Shown: positions 36,582 to 45,835, numbered from the stretch's first letter. The stretch is 64,000 bases of DNA from Streptomyces sp. NBC_00289 (GCF_041435115.1 NZ_CP108046.1:5952001-6016000), one strand, 5' to 3'. Made by a program: numbers and translations. Notes: generated from the sequence alone by a model not told the origin.

Positions 36582-39500
36582 ATGAGCCTGCACGGTCTGC
36601 TCGACGCCGTCGTCAAGGACACCGCCCTCGCCGAGGCGATCACCGCCGCCGCCGACGGCAACCGCATGCACGTCGACCTGGTCGGCCCCGCCGCGGCCCG
36701 CCCCTTCGCGGTCGCCGCCCTCGCCCGCGAGACCGGCCGCACCGTGCTCGCCGTGACGGCGACCGGCCGTGAGGCCGAGGACCTGGCCGCGGCCCTGCGC
36801 ACCCTGCTGCCGTCCGAGGGCGTCGCGGAGTACCCGTCCTGGGAGACCCTCCCGCACGAGCGCCTCAGCCCGCGCAGCGACACCGTCGGCCGCCGCCTGG
36901 CCGTGCTGCGCCGCCTGGCCCACCCCCGCGCCGACGACCCCGAGACCGGCCCGGTCTCCGTCGTGGTCGCCCCCGTGCGATCCGTTCTCCAGCCGCAGGT
37001 CAAGGGCCTCGGCGACCTGGAGCCGGTGGCCCTCGCCACCGGGCAGACGGCCGACCTGAACGAGATCGTGGAGGCCCTCGCCGCCGCCGCGTACGCGCGC
37101 GTGGAGCTCGTCGAGAAGCGTGGCGAGTTCGCCGTACGAGGCGGCATCCTGGACGTCTTCCCGCCCACCGAGGAACATCCGCTGCGCGTCGAGTTCTGGG
37201 GCGACGACGTCGAGGAGATCCGCTACTTCAAGGTGGCCGACCAGCGTTCCCTGGAGGTCGCCGACCACGGCCTGTGGGCGCCGCCCTGCCGCGAACTGCT
37301 GCTCACCGACGACGTGCGCGGCCGCGCGGCCGCCCTCGCCGAGCAGCATCCGGAACTCGGCGAGCTGCTCGGCAAGATCGCCGAGGGCATCGCCGTGGAG
37401 GGCATGGAGTCCCTGGCCCCGGTCCTGGTCGACGACATGGAACTGCTCCTGGACGTGCTGCCCAAGGGCGCCATGACCGTCGTGTGCGATCCGGAGCGGG
37501 TGCGCACGCGCGCGTCGGACCTCGTGGCGACGAGCCAGGAGTTCCTGCAGGCCTCCTGGGCGGCCACCGCGGGCGGCGGCGAGGCACCGATCGACGTCGG
37601 CGCGGCCTCCCTGTGGGCCATCGCGGACGTCCGTGACCGGGCCCGCGAGCTGGACATGATGTGGTGGTCGGTGTCGCCGTTCGCGGCGGACGACGAACTC
37701 GACGCGCTCGACGGCGACACCCTCAAGCTCGGCATGCACGCGCCGGAGTCGTACCGCGGCGACACGGCGAAGGCGCTGGCCGACACCAAGGGCTGGCTCG
37801 CCGACGGCTGGCGCACGGTGTACGTCACCGAGGGCCACGGCCCGGCCGCCCGTACGGCCGAGGTGCTCGGCACCGAGGGCATCGCGGCCCGCCTCGACGC
37901 GGACCTCGGGGAGATCGCCCCCGCCGTCGTGCACGTGGCGTGCGGCTCGATCGACTACGGCTTCGTGGACCCGGCGCTGAAGCTGGCCGTGCTGACGGAG
38001 ACCGACCTCTCCGGCCAGAAGGCGGCCGGCAAGGACGGCGCCCGCATGCCCGCCCGCCGCCGCAAGACCATCGACCCGCTCACCCTGGAGACCGGCGACT
38101 ACATCGTCCACGAGCAGCACGGCGTCGGCCGCTACATCGAGATGGTGCAGCGCACCGTCCAGGGCGCGACCCGCGAGTACCTCGTGGTGGAGTACGCCCC
38201 CGCCAAGCGCGGCCAGCCCGGCGACCGCCTCTACATCCCCACCGACCAGCTGGAGCAGATCACCAAGTACGTCGGCGGCGAGGCCCCGACCATGCACCGC
38301 CTGGGCGGCGCCGACTGGACGAAGACGAAGGCGCGCGCCAAGAAGGCCGTCAAGGAGATCGCCGCCGACCTGATCAGGCTGTACAGCGCGCGGATGGCGG
38401 CGCCCGGCCACGCCTTCGGCCCCGACACACCGTGGCAGCGCGAGCTGGAGGACGCCTTCCCGTACGTGGAGACCCCCGACCAGCTCACCACGATCGCCGA
38501 GGTCAAGGACGACATGGAGAAGACGGTCCCGATGGACCGGCTGATCTGCGGCGACGTCGGCTACGGCAAGACGGAGATCGCGGTCCGGGCCGCCTTCAAG
38601 GCCGTCCAGGACGGCAAGCAGGTCGCCGTGCTCGTGCCGACGACCCTGCTGGTGCAGCAGCACTTCGGCACGTTCGGCGAGCGGTACTCGCAGTTCCCGG
38701 TGAAGGTACGGGCACTGAGCCGCTTCCAGACCGACACGGAGGCGAAGGCGACGCTGGAGGGCCTGCGGGAGGGCTCGGTGGACGTCGTCATCGGCACCCA
38801 CCGCCTGTTCTCCTCCGAGACCAAGTTCAAGGACCTGGGCCTGGTCATCGTCGACGAGGAGCAGCGCTTCGGCGTCGAGCACAAGGAACAGCTGAAGAAA
38901 CTGCGCGCCAACGTCGACGTCCTGACCATGTCCGCGACCCCGATCCCCAGAACCCTGGAGATGGCGGTCACCGGGATCCGTGAGATGTCCACGATCACCA
39001 CCCCGCCGGAGGAGCGCCACCCGGTGCTCACCTTCGTCGGCCCGTACGAGCAGAAGCAGATCGGCGCCGCCATCCGCCGCGAACTGCTGCGCGAGGGCCA
39101 GGTCTTCTACATCCACAACCGCGTCGAGTCCATCGACCGCGCGGCGGCCCGCCTGCGCGAGATCGTCCCCGAGGCCCGCATCGCCACCGCCCACGGCCAG
39201 ATGTCCGAACAGGCGCTGGAACAGGTGGTCGTCGACTTCTGGGAGAAGAAGTTCGACGTCCTGGTGTCGACCACGATCGTCGAGTCCGGCATCGACATCT
39301 CCAACGCGAACACCCTGATCGTGGAGCGCGGCGACAACTTCGGCCTCTCCCAGCTGCACCAGCTGCGCGGCCGGGTGGGCCGGGGCAGGGAGCGCGGCTA
39401 CGCCTACTTCCTGTACCCCCCGGAGAAGCCCCTCACGGAGACCGCCCACGAGCGGCTCGCGACCATCGCCCAGCACACCGAGATGGGCGCGGGCATGTAC

Positions 39501-40121
39501 GTGGCGATGAAGGACCTGGAGATCCGCGGCGCCGGCAACCTCCTCGGCGGCGAGCAGTCCGGCCACATCGCCGGCGTCGGCTTCGACCTGTACGTCCGGA
39601 TGGTCGGCGAGGCCGTCGCGGACTACCGGGCCTCCCTGGAGGGCGGGGTCGAGGAGGAGCCGCCGCTCGAGGTCAAGATCGAGCTTCCTGTCGACGCGCA
39701 CGTCCCGCACGACTACGCGCCCGGCGAGCGGCTGCGCCTGCAGGCCTACCGTGCCATCGCCTCCGCCAACACGGAGGAGGACGTCAAGGCCGTACGCGAG
39801 GAACTCGTCGACCGCTACGGCCAGTTGCCCGAGCCGGTGGAGAACCTGCTCCTGGTCGCCGGCCTGCGCATGCTCGCGCGCGCGTGCGGCGTGGGCGAGG
39901 TCGTCCTCCAGGGCAACAACATCCGCTTCGCGCCAGTGGAGTTGAGGGAGTCCCAGGAGCTGCGGCTGAAGCGGCTCTACCCGGGAACCGTCATCAAGCC
40001 GACGGCCCACCAGGTGCTGGTGCCCCGCCCGAAGACCGCGAAGGTGGGCGGGAAGCCGCTGGTCGGGCGGGAGTTGCTGGGCTGGGTGGGGGAGTTCCTG
40101 GTGTCGATCCTGGGGTCGTAG
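36582..40121 (+). CDS. mfd: transcription-repair coupling factor
   Basis: A 1179-residue Mfd that displaces stalled RNA polymerase and recruits UvrA. In order: UvrB-like N-terminal domains (TLPHERLSPRSDTVGRRL), CarD-like RNAP-interaction domain (LETGDYIVHEQHGVGRYIEM, about 502-570), RecG-like helicase with Walker A GDVGYGKTE (about 657), DEEQ (about 757), TTTIVESGIDI, and the C-terminal TRCF domain. Length fits the family. ATG at 36582 has no clear ribosome site; the N-terminus nonetheless matches known Mfd proteins. Confidence 0.97.
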   Translation: MSLHGLLDAVVKDTALAEAITAAADGNRMHVDLVGPAAARPFAVAALARETGRTVLAVTATGREAEDLAAALRTLLPSEGVAEYPSWETLPHERLSPRSDTVGRRLAVLRRLAHPRADDPETGPVSVVVAPVRSVLQPQVKGLGDLEPVALATGQTADLNEIVEALAAAAYARVELVEKRGEFAVRGGILDVFPPTEEHPLRVEFWGDDVEEIRYFKVADQRSLEVADHGLWAPPCRELLLTDDVRGRAAALAEQHPELGELLGKIAEGIAVEGMESLAPVLVDDMELLLDVLPKGAMTVVCDPERVRTRASDLVATSQEFLQASWAATAGGGEAPIDVGAASLWAIADVRDRARELDMMWWSVSPFAADDELDALDGDTLKLGMHAPESYRGDTAKALADTKGWLADGWRTVYVTEGHGPAARTAEVLGTEGIAARLDADLGEIAPAVVHVACGSIDYGFVDPALKLAVLTETDLSGQKAAGKDGARMPARRRKTIDPLTLETGDYIVHEQHGVGRYIEMVQRTVQGATREYLVVEYAPAKRGQPGDRLYIPTDQLEQITKYVGGEAPTMHRLGGADWTKTKARAKKAVKEIAADLIRLYSARMAAPGHAFGPDTPWQRELEDAFPYVETPDQLTTIAEVKDDMEKTVPMDRLICGDVGYGKTEIAVRAAFKAVQDGKQVAVLVPTTLLVQQHFGTFGERYSQFPVKVRALSRFQTDTEAKATLEGLREGSVDVVIGTHRLFSSETKFKDLGLVIVDEEQRFGVEHKEQLKKLRANVDVLTMSATPIPRTLEMAVTGIREMSTITTPPEERHPVLTFVGPYEQKQIGAAIRRELLREGQVFYIHNRVESIDRAAARLREIVPEARIATAHGQMSEQALEQVVVDFWEKKFDVLVSTTIVESGIDISNANTLIVERGDNFGLSQLHQLRGRVGRGRERGYAYFLYPPEKPLTETAHERLATIAQHTEMGAGMYVAMKDLEIRGAGNLLGGEQSGHIAGVGFDLYVRMVGEAVADYRASLEGGVEEEPPLEVKIELPVDAHVPHDYAPGERLRLQAYRAIASANTEEDVKAVREELVDRYGQLPEPVENLLLVAGLRMLARACGVGEVVLQGNNIRFAPVELRESQELRLKRLYPGTVIKPTAHQVLVPRPKTAKVGGKPLVGRELLGWVGEFLVSILGS

Positions 40122-40151
40122 CGCGTTCCCGGCCCCGACGTACCCGCCGAA

Positions 40152-40184
40152 GCCGTCCGCGGGAGAAAGTCCTCCGCGGACGGC
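40152..40184 (+). terminator. terminator after mfd
   Basis: gccgtccgcgg (40152-40162) and ccgcggacggc (40174-40184) form a perfect 11-bp stem with an 11-base loop, 30 bases past the mfd stop, and could serve the convergent small gene too. Confidence 0.75.
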
Positions 40185-40295
40185 CTGTACGTCACGGTCG
40201 TTCGGCGGGCCCACGCCTGACGGCTGAGCCGTCGGCCTGGGCTCCGTGAGTCTCCGGCCTTACGGCTGTTCGGGGCCGTACGGGCTCCTCGGGCC

Positions 40296-40478
40296 TTACG
40301 GCTGTTCGGGCCTGTCGCGGTCCATGCCGAGCGAGCCCTCGATCCGTTGCTGCCCGTCGTCGACCTGGCTCTCGTACTTGTTGCCCGTTCTCTCGTTGGC
40401 CTTCTGTTCCGCGGTGTCGGACATCTGCTTGCCCTTGCTGCCCTTCACCTGGTGCTTGAGTTTGTCGAGGATGCCCAT
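40296..40478 (-). CDS. small Rv0909/MT0933-type antitoxin-like protein
   Basis: A 60-residue, highly charged protein: MGILDKLKHQVKGSKG, then a Lys/Glu-rich helix ending with ANERTGNKYESQVDDGQQ. The pattern MGxxDKxK ... NERTGGKYxxQVDxxQ matches small proteins annotated as Rv0909-type antitoxins and CsbD-like stress proteins. ATG at 40478 follows AAGGAGC. No toxin gene is adjacent, so an antitoxin role is doubtful; the family is common and uncharacterised in Streptomyces. Confidence 0.6.
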   Translation of the reverse strand: MGILDKLKHQVKGSKGKQMSDTAEQKANERTGNKYESQVDDGQQRIEGSLGMDRDRPEQP

Positions 40479-40641
40479 CCAGAGCTCCTTCCGGAGGTGA
40501 CTCACGGACGACGATACGCGTCACTTGCGATGGATGCCCTTTAAGGCTCGATATGGTCTGGACCTCTCCGCCGCTACGGTGGGGCCAGGAGAAATCCGCC
40601 CGCGCCGGGCGGGGCCGGGGAAGCAAGGGGAGGGGCGCGCA

Positions 40642-41367
40642 GTGATGCGTCTGAGGGGCGGGGCAGCCGTGGCTGTCGTCGTGGTGTTCGCCGTCGCCGG
40701 CTGCACGGACCAGACCCTGGGGTCCGCCGGCCCCGAGGAAACCGCCGCGGGAGGCAAGGGGGGAGGCGCGGCCCTGTCGGCCGCCGAGTCGCTCACGGTC
40801 AAGGGCCGGGCGCCGAAGACGGGTTACGACCGGGACAGGTTCGGCAGCGCCTGGGCCGACACGGACTCCAACAGCTGTGACACCCGCGACGACATCCTGA
40901 AGCGCGACCTGGAGGACGTGACGTTCACCGGCGGCACGTGCAAGGTGTCCTCCGGATCGCTCGACCCGGACCCGTACTCCGGCAAGGAGGTGACGTACAG
41001 GCGCGGTCGCAGCCAGGTCGACATCGACCACGTCGTCGCCCTCTCCGACGCCTGGCAGAAGGGCGCCAAGTACTGGGACGCCGGCAAGCGCATAGCCCTC
41101 GCCAACGACCCCCTCAACCTCATCGCCGTCGACGCGAGCACCAACCGCAGCAAGGGCGACGGTGACACGGCGACGTGGCTGCCGCCGAACAAGGCCTACC
41201 GGTGCACGTACGTCGCCGCCCAGGTCGCCGTGAAGAAGAAGTACGGGCTGTGGGTGACCTCCGCCGAGCGGGCCGCGATGAAAGAGGTCCTCTCCGGCTG
41301 CCCCCGCCAGAAACTCCCCACCGGCGGCAACCCGACCGAGGCCCCGGCCCGCTTCCACGCGGACTGA
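40642..41367 (+). CDS. secreted HNH endonuclease-like lipoprotein (DUF1524/GmrSD type)
   Basis: A 241-residue protein. A lipoprotein signal peptide ends with VAGC (lipobox) near residue 22. The catalytic region VDIDHVVALSDAWQKGAKYW ... NDPLNLIAVDASTNRSKGDG gives a DHV-N-N HNH arrangement as in DUF1524/GmrSD C-terminal nucleases, and WLPPNKAYRCTYVA follows. Four cysteines in the mature part suggest disulfides. GTG at 40642 follows GGGGAGG by eight bases; ATG at 40645 is equally possible. Likely a surface or secreted nuclease for nutrient scavenging or competition. Confidence 0.85.
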   Translation: MMRLRGGAAVAVVVVFAVAGCTDQTLGSAGPEETAAGGKGGGAALSAAESLTVKGRAPKTGYDRDRFGSAWADTDSNSCDTRDDILKRDLEDVTFTGGTCKVSSGSLDPDPYSGKEVTYRRGRSQVDIDHVVALSDAWQKGAKYWDAGKRIALANDPLNLIAVDASTNRSKGDGDTATWLPPNKAYRCTYVAAQVAVKKKYGLWVTSAERAAMKEVLSGCPRQKLPTGGNPTEAPARFHAD

Positions 41368-41524
41368 GCCGGACGGGGATGGACGGAGACGGACGGGGGC
41401 GGGTTGAACCGGGCCGAGACCGCCTGCGCCGAACGGTGACGCGGCGAGCCGGAACGGGTGGGTGGCCGGCGGAGGTGTGCGACAACCGCTTTCCGGCGAC
41501 CGCGCCCACGCTTACCGTGGCCGT

Positions 41525-42268
41525 ATGGACTGGAAGGTGTCGAGTCTCGCGGAGCGTCCCGACATGTTCGGGCAGGTCGTCTCCATGGCGGACAGCTGGC
41601 CGGAGTTCGCGATCCAGGACCTCGTGGGCAACGCCCACTACCTGCGGATCGCCACCGAACTCCCCGAGTACGTGCTGTTCACCGAGGACGAGAGCGGCGA
41701 GGTGGTCGCCCATGCCTTCAGCGTGCCCTTCGCCCTCACCGCCGAGGATCGCGGCGAACTGCCCGCCCGCGGCTGGGACCAGGTGCTCGTCTGGGCCTTC
41801 TCCGACCTGCGTCACGGTGTCCGACCCGACACGGTGAGCGCCATCTCGGTCGTCGTCGCCCCGCACGCCCAGGGCCGCGGACTGTCCGCCAGGATGCTCT
41901 CCGCGATGCGGGACAACGCCCGCACCCACGGCTTCCACGAGGTCGTCGCGCCGGTCCGCCCCAGCGCCAAGCACCTCGAACCGCACGCACCGATCGAGGA
42001 GTACGCCCACCGTGTACGCCCCGACGGTCTGCCGCACGACCCGTGGCTGCGCGTCCACGTCCGGGCCGGCGCCACCATCGACTCCGTGGCCCCGGCATCC
42101 ATGACCATCTGTGGCTCGCTCGAACAGTGGCGCCGCTGGACGGGGTTGCCCTTCGACACCGAGGGCGACATCGAGGTACCCGGCGCGCTCGCACCGGTCC
42201 GCTGCGAACCGGCACGCGGATACGCGGTGTACGTCGAGCCCAACGTGTGGATGCGGCACCCGCTGTGA
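41525..42268 (+). CDS. GNAT-fold acetyltransferase, large form
   Basis: A 247-residue protein with one GNAT domain: VSAISVVVAPHAQGRGLSARMLSAMRDNARTHGF holds the Q/R-x-x-G-x-G acetyl-CoA motif. Extensions on both sides make it longer than most GNATs; the C-terminus (YAVYVEPNVWMRHPL) is well conserved in actinobacterial relatives as far as I recall. ATG at 41525 has no upstream ribosome site and may be leaderless. The substrate is unknown. Confidence 0.8.
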   Translation: MDWKVSSLAERPDMFGQVVSMADSWPEFAIQDLVGNAHYLRIATELPEYVLFTEDESGEVVAHAFSVPFALTAEDRGELPARGWDQVLVWAFSDLRHGVRPDTVSAISVVVAPHAQGRGLSARMLSAMRDNARTHGFHEVVAPVRPSAKHLEPHAPIEEYAHRVRPDGLPHDPWLRVHVRAGATIDSVAPASMTICGSLEQWRRWTGLPFDTEGDIEVPGALAPVRCEPARGYAVYVEPNVWMRHPL

Positions 42269-42299
42269 GCGGGCGGAGCGCCTCCCGGGGCGGCTCGGC

Positions 42300-43079
42300 T
42301 CAACCGCCCAACGCGTCCAGGTCCAGGATGTCGCCGGCGGGCTTCTCGGCCGGCACCGGCTTGTCGTAGTCGCTGAAGGTCAGGGTGCCGGGCTCCTTCG
42401 CGGACCGGTCGACGACCCGCAGCAGATACGGCTCGCCCTCCGTGGCGACGTACAGCGTGTAACTGTCCTTGCCGTCCTTCTCGTTCAGGATGATCGCGGG
42501 CGTGCCGTCCACCGTGCCGGTCTTTCCGCGCGTCGCGTCCGAGTTCACGTCCTCGGCGCCGCTGAGGACCGTGTCCAGGTCGCAGAAGCTCGCCAGGTCC
42601 TTGGCGTCCTTGCCCGTCGCGGACATCCTGGTCCACTTGCCGGCCAGCAGGGTCACGGCGGCGTCGACGTCCGCCTTGGCCTCCCCCTTGCTCTGCGCGC
42701 GCAGGAACGCCTCGTCGTACTTCATGTAGACGGTGTCGCCGGTCTTGATCAACTCGGCTTCGCCCTGGCCGCCCATGCTCATGGTGCCGGCGCACTCGCC
42801 CTTCGTGTTCACGGCCATGTCGAGACGGATCGTGTCGGCGCCGTCGGCGACATCACCCTTCATGCGCAGCGAGGAGGCGCCGGTGGTGGCCTTGACCGCC
42901 CGATCGGCTATCTCGCCACCGCTGAGCCCGGCGAAGGGGTCCTGCTTCTTGGCCGGATCGTCGGAGGTGCTCTGCTTGCTCCGTTTGCTGTCCGCGCTGT
43001 CCTGGCCGGGCAGGCAGCCGGTGAGTCCCGTGGTGGCCGCGGCGGCGATGCAGAGTGCGGCAAGTGCGGTGCGACGCAT
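42300..43079 (-). CDS. lipoprotein, LppX/LprG-like
   Basis: A 259-residue lipoprotein with signal MRRTALAALCIAAAATTGLTGC (lipobox LTGC). The mature part (DRAVKATTGASSLRMKGDVAD ... SFCDLDTVL ... VDGTPAIILNEKDGKDSYTLYVATEGEPYLLRV) has the beta-rich pattern of LolA/LppX_LprAFG lipid-carrying folds. ATG at 43079 follows AAGGGA. Function unproven; lipid transport or signal modulation is plausible. It is divergent from the methylase gene across a palindrome-rich gap. Confidence 0.8.
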   Translation of the reverse strand: MRRTALAALCIAAAATTGLTGCLPGQDSADSKRSKQSTSDDPAKKQDPFAGLSGGEIADRAVKATTGASSLRMKGDVADGADTIRLDMAVNTKGECAGTMSMGGQGEAELIKTGDTVYMKYDEAFLRAQSKGEAKADVDAAVTLLAGKWTRMSATGKDAKDLASFCDLDTVLSGAEDVNSDATRGKTGTVDGTPAIILNEKDGKDSYTLYVATEGEPYLLRVVDRSAKEPGTLTFSDYDKPVPAEKPAGDILDLDALGG

Positions 43080-43379
43080 GGCAATCCCTTGATGAAGGCG
43101 AGGGGTGTGAGGAGGAACGACATAGAACAACGAGGAACAACGAGGAACAACGAGCAGCGACGAAAAGGCGGCGATCGCAGCCGAGTCGGTGGGTCGTCCG
43201 TTCGCTGGGTCAATCACACCAGAGCCTGTGAACCGAGTCAACACGATTCACGGCATCTCTTGTGTACACGGCCGTGAATGGGTAGATCTTGCGTGCGTCG
43301 CTATGCTCGGCGTCACACACGGATGCCCGCGCGGGATGCCCGAAGCGGAACGCCGTACGGGATGAGGGGAGCGGGCCGC
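43080..43379. promoter_or_regulatory. divergent lipoprotein / methylase promoter region
   Basis: This 300-base gap holds three exact tandem copies of gaacaacgag (43125-43154), a GTGAAC motif at 43228-43233, and a nested dyad: ATTCACGGC (43246-43254) and GCCGTGAAT (43271-43279) enclosing the perfect palindrome GTGTACAC (43262-43269). The nested dyad lies about 100-135 bases before the methylase start and is a likely operator. Confidence 0.55.
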
Positions 43380-45641
43380 GTGCAGGACAACGCGACCGAG
43401 GTCACCGCCGCCGGAATCGCACGGCTCGCCGGCGTTGGACGGGCTGCCGTCAGCAACTGGCGCCGTCGGCACGCCGACTTCCCCAAACCGGTCGGCGGCA
43501 CCGAGACCAGCCCCTCCTTCGCGCTCGCCGAGGTCGAGTCATGGCTGCGCCGCCAGGGGAAACTGGCCGAAGTCCCGCTGCGGGAACGCGTCTGGCAGCA
43601 ACTCGCCGGCCACCCCGAGGGCCCGGTCACCGCCCTCACCCACGTCGGCTGCGTCCTGCTGCTGATCCACGACCGCCCCACGGACTGGCTCGAGCTGAGC
43701 GCCGGCTCCGACGAGCGGCTCGCCGCGATGCTGCCCGCCGCCCTGCGGCAGGTCCTGACCCCACGTTTCGGTACGGCGGGGACGGGGGCGGAGGCGGTGG
43801 CGCCGCTGTCGTCGGCGGTGCGCGGCGAGCGGAGTGTTCACACCGGACCCACGGGGAACGCGGGGGTCGCTGTGAACAGCGCCCCTGGCGTGAACAGCCC
43901 GGCTGCCGTTCACGACCCTGCGTCCGTTCACGACCCTGCCGCTGTGAACAGCCGAGCCGCTGTGAACGGGCGAAGCGCTGTGAACACCCCAACCGCTGTT
44001 CACGGACACACCCCAACCGCTGTTCACGCCCCCACCGGCCCCGAACTCCTCCCCTCCGCCCCCCTCCTGCGCGGCGCCGCCGAACTCGCCGCCGAGCTGG
44101 GCGCCCGGCGGACCTTCGAGTTCCTGCTCGGCCGGCACCTCGATGCCAACCCGCGCCAGTACACCCTCACCCCCGCCGAACTCGCCGGACTCATGGCCGA
44201 CCTGGCCGGCCCCGCCCGCACCGTCCTCGACCCGGCCTGCGGCACCGGCGCCCTGCTGCGCGCCGTCACCACCCGCCCCCACCAGGAGCTCTACGCCCAG
44301 GACAGCGCCCCCGACCTCGCCGCACTCGCCGCGCTCCGGCTCGCGCTGCACGCCCCGGCCGCCGTGCGCGGCGCCGTCGGCGACACCCTGCGCGCCGACG
44401 CGTTCCCGCGGCTGCGCGCCGAGGCCGTCCTGTGCCACCCGCCGTTCAACGAGCGCAACTGGGGGCACGACGAACTCGCCTACGACCCCCGCTGGGAGTA
44501 CGGCTTCCCGGCCCGTACCGAGTCCGAGCTGGCCTGGGTGCAGCACGCGCTCGCCCGTCTCACCGACGGTGGCACCGCCGTCCTCCTCATGCCGCCCGCC
44601 GCCGCCTCCCGCCGCTCCGGCCGCCGTATCCGGGCCGACCTGCTGCGCCGGGGCGCGCTGCGCGCCGTCATCGCGCTGCCCGTCGGCGCCGCGCCGCCGT
44701 ACAACATCCCGCTCCACCTGTGGGTGCTGCGCCGGCCGGAGAAGGCGCCCGCGCAGCCCGAGGTGCTGCTCGCCGACGCGGGACGGTTCGCCACCGAGGG
44801 ACGCGGCGGGCCCGACTGGCGGGCCGTGCGGGACGCCGTCCTCGGAGCGTGGCGTCCCTTCGACCGTGCGGGCCGGCTCGACGAACAGCCCGGCCTGGCC
44901 CGCTCGGTGCCCGTCATCGAACTCCTCGACGACGACGTGGACCTCGCCCCGGCCCGCCACCTCCCGCCCGCGACGGCGGCCGAGGGCGCCGAACAGCTGA
45001 CGGCCGTACGCGAGCGCCTGGGCGAGACCCTGCACCGGATCACCGACCTCACGCCGCCGCCCGCGGACGCCGTACGACTCGCACGCCGGCCGCTGACGAC
45101 CGTCGGGGAACTCGCGCGCGGGGCCGCCCTGGTGATGCTCACGGGCGGAAACGGCGGCCCCGCGCGTGTGCCCGTGCTCACCGACAGCGACGTCCTCACC
45201 GGAACCGATCCCTCCGGGTCACTCCCGGAGAGCGACGAGGAGGCCGTGCTCACGGAGACGGGCGACGTCGTCGTCCCGGTGCTCGGCGGGGGCTCGATGG
45301 CGCGCGTGATCGACGAGGCCACGGCAGGCGCGGCCCTCGGGCGCAACCTCGTGCTCCTGCGGCCCGATCCGACGGCGCTCGACCCGTGGTTCCTCGCCGG
45401 CTTCCTGCGCGGCACCGCCAACAACCGTCAGGCCAGCAGCTACGCGTCCACCGCGACCCGGCTCGACGTGCGCCGCCTCCAGTTGCCCAGGGTCCCGCTG
45501 GACGAACAGCGGCGCTACGGCGCTCGCTTCCGCGCACTCGACGAGTTCGAGCGGGCGCTCAGGCTCGCGGGCCGGCTCGGGGAGCAGCTCGTGCGCGGGA
45601 TGTACGACGGCCTCACGGACGGCACGGTCGCGCCGGACTGA
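43380..45641 (+). CDS. HTH - N6-type DNA methylase - TRD-like fusion with altered motif IV
   Basis: A 753-residue protein. A MerR/Xre-like HTH (AGIARLAGVGRAAVSNWRRR, 11-30) starts it. A hexapeptide-repeat linker (about 153-217) follows. The methylase core has motif I VLDPACGTGALL (Asp284), but motif IV reads C352-H-P-P-F356 where N-P-P-F/Y is expected. The C-terminus (LVLLRPDPTALDPWFLAGFLRGTANNRQASSYASTATRLDVRRLQLP) resembles HsdS-type target recognition. GTG at 43380 follows GGGGAG; ATG at 43362 is possible. No restriction subunit is nearby. It may be a degenerate M-S fusion or a DNA-binding regulator. Confidence 0.85.
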   Translation: MQDNATEVTAAGIARLAGVGRAAVSNWRRRHADFPKPVGGTETSPSFALAEVESWLRRQGKLAEVPLRERVWQQLAGHPEGPVTALTHVGCVLLLIHDRPTDWLELSAGSDERLAAMLPAALRQVLTPRFGTAGTGAEAVAPLSSAVRGERSVHTGPTGNAGVAVNSAPGVNSPAAVHDPASVHDPAAVNSRAAVNGRSAVNTPTAVHGHTPTAVHAPTGPELLPSAPLLRGAAELAAELGARRTFEFLLGRHLDANPRQYTLTPAELAGLMADLAGPARTVLDPACGTGALLRAVTTRPHQELYAQDSAPDLAALAALRLALHAPAAVRGAVGDTLRADAFPRLRAEAVLCHPPFNERNWGHDELAYDPRWEYGFPARTESELAWVQHALARLTDGGTAVLLMPPAAASRRSGRRIRADLLRRGALRAVIALPVGAAPPYNIPLHLWVLRRPEKAPAQPEVLLADAGRFATEGRGGPDWRAVRDAVLGAWRPFDRAGRLDEQPGLARSVPVIELLDDDVDLAPARHLPPATAAEGAEQLTAVRERLGETLHRITDLTPPPADAVRLARRPLTTVGELARGAALVMLTGGNGGPARVPVLTDSDVLTGTDPSGSLPESDEEAVLTETGDVVVPVLGGGSMARVIDEATAGAALGRNLVLLRPDPTALDPWFLAGFLRGTANNRQASSYASTATRLDVRRLQLPRVPLDEQRRYGARFRALDEFERALRLAGRLGEQLVRGMYDGLTDGTVAPD
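43836..44027. repeat. 18-bp-phased array of GTGAAC/GTTCAC inside the methylase gene
   Basis: Ten copies of one hexamer in either orientation: GTTCAC at 43836, GTGAAC at 43872 and 43890, GTTCAC at 43908 and 43926, GTGAAC at 43944, 43962 and 43980, GTTCAC at 43998 and 44022. Eight in a row are exactly 18 bases apart. In protein they read Val-Asn or Val-His within a hexapeptide repeat. Confidence 0.9.
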
Positions 45642-45835
45642 GTCGCCGGAACCGGCGGCGGGCGCAGCGGCGGGCACAGCTCGTGATCAGTGCCACAACG
45701 GTTCGGTACAACCCCAGGCCAGTTGTCCGTGTCGGCCTATACGCTCGAAGCGACAATCGCACGACCGTCGTTGCCGCCCGGTGCGGAACAGTGCCGGTCG
45801 CCCTCGTACGCCCACTTCAGGCATCAGGAGCAGCC

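Noticed and set aside
33283..40214. Open frames of 1000 and 1538 codons on the minus strand opposite the ABC permease and mfd
   Set aside because: Shadow frames of high-GC genes: they run through the G-rich repeats and give Gly/Arg/Val low-complexity protein, while the plus strand encodes clear MacB-type permease and Mfd.
40296..40478. A toxin-antitoxin pair at the Rv0909-like gene
   Set aside because: No toxin-like gene adjoins it; the neighbours are mfd and a secreted nuclease with its own signal peptide.
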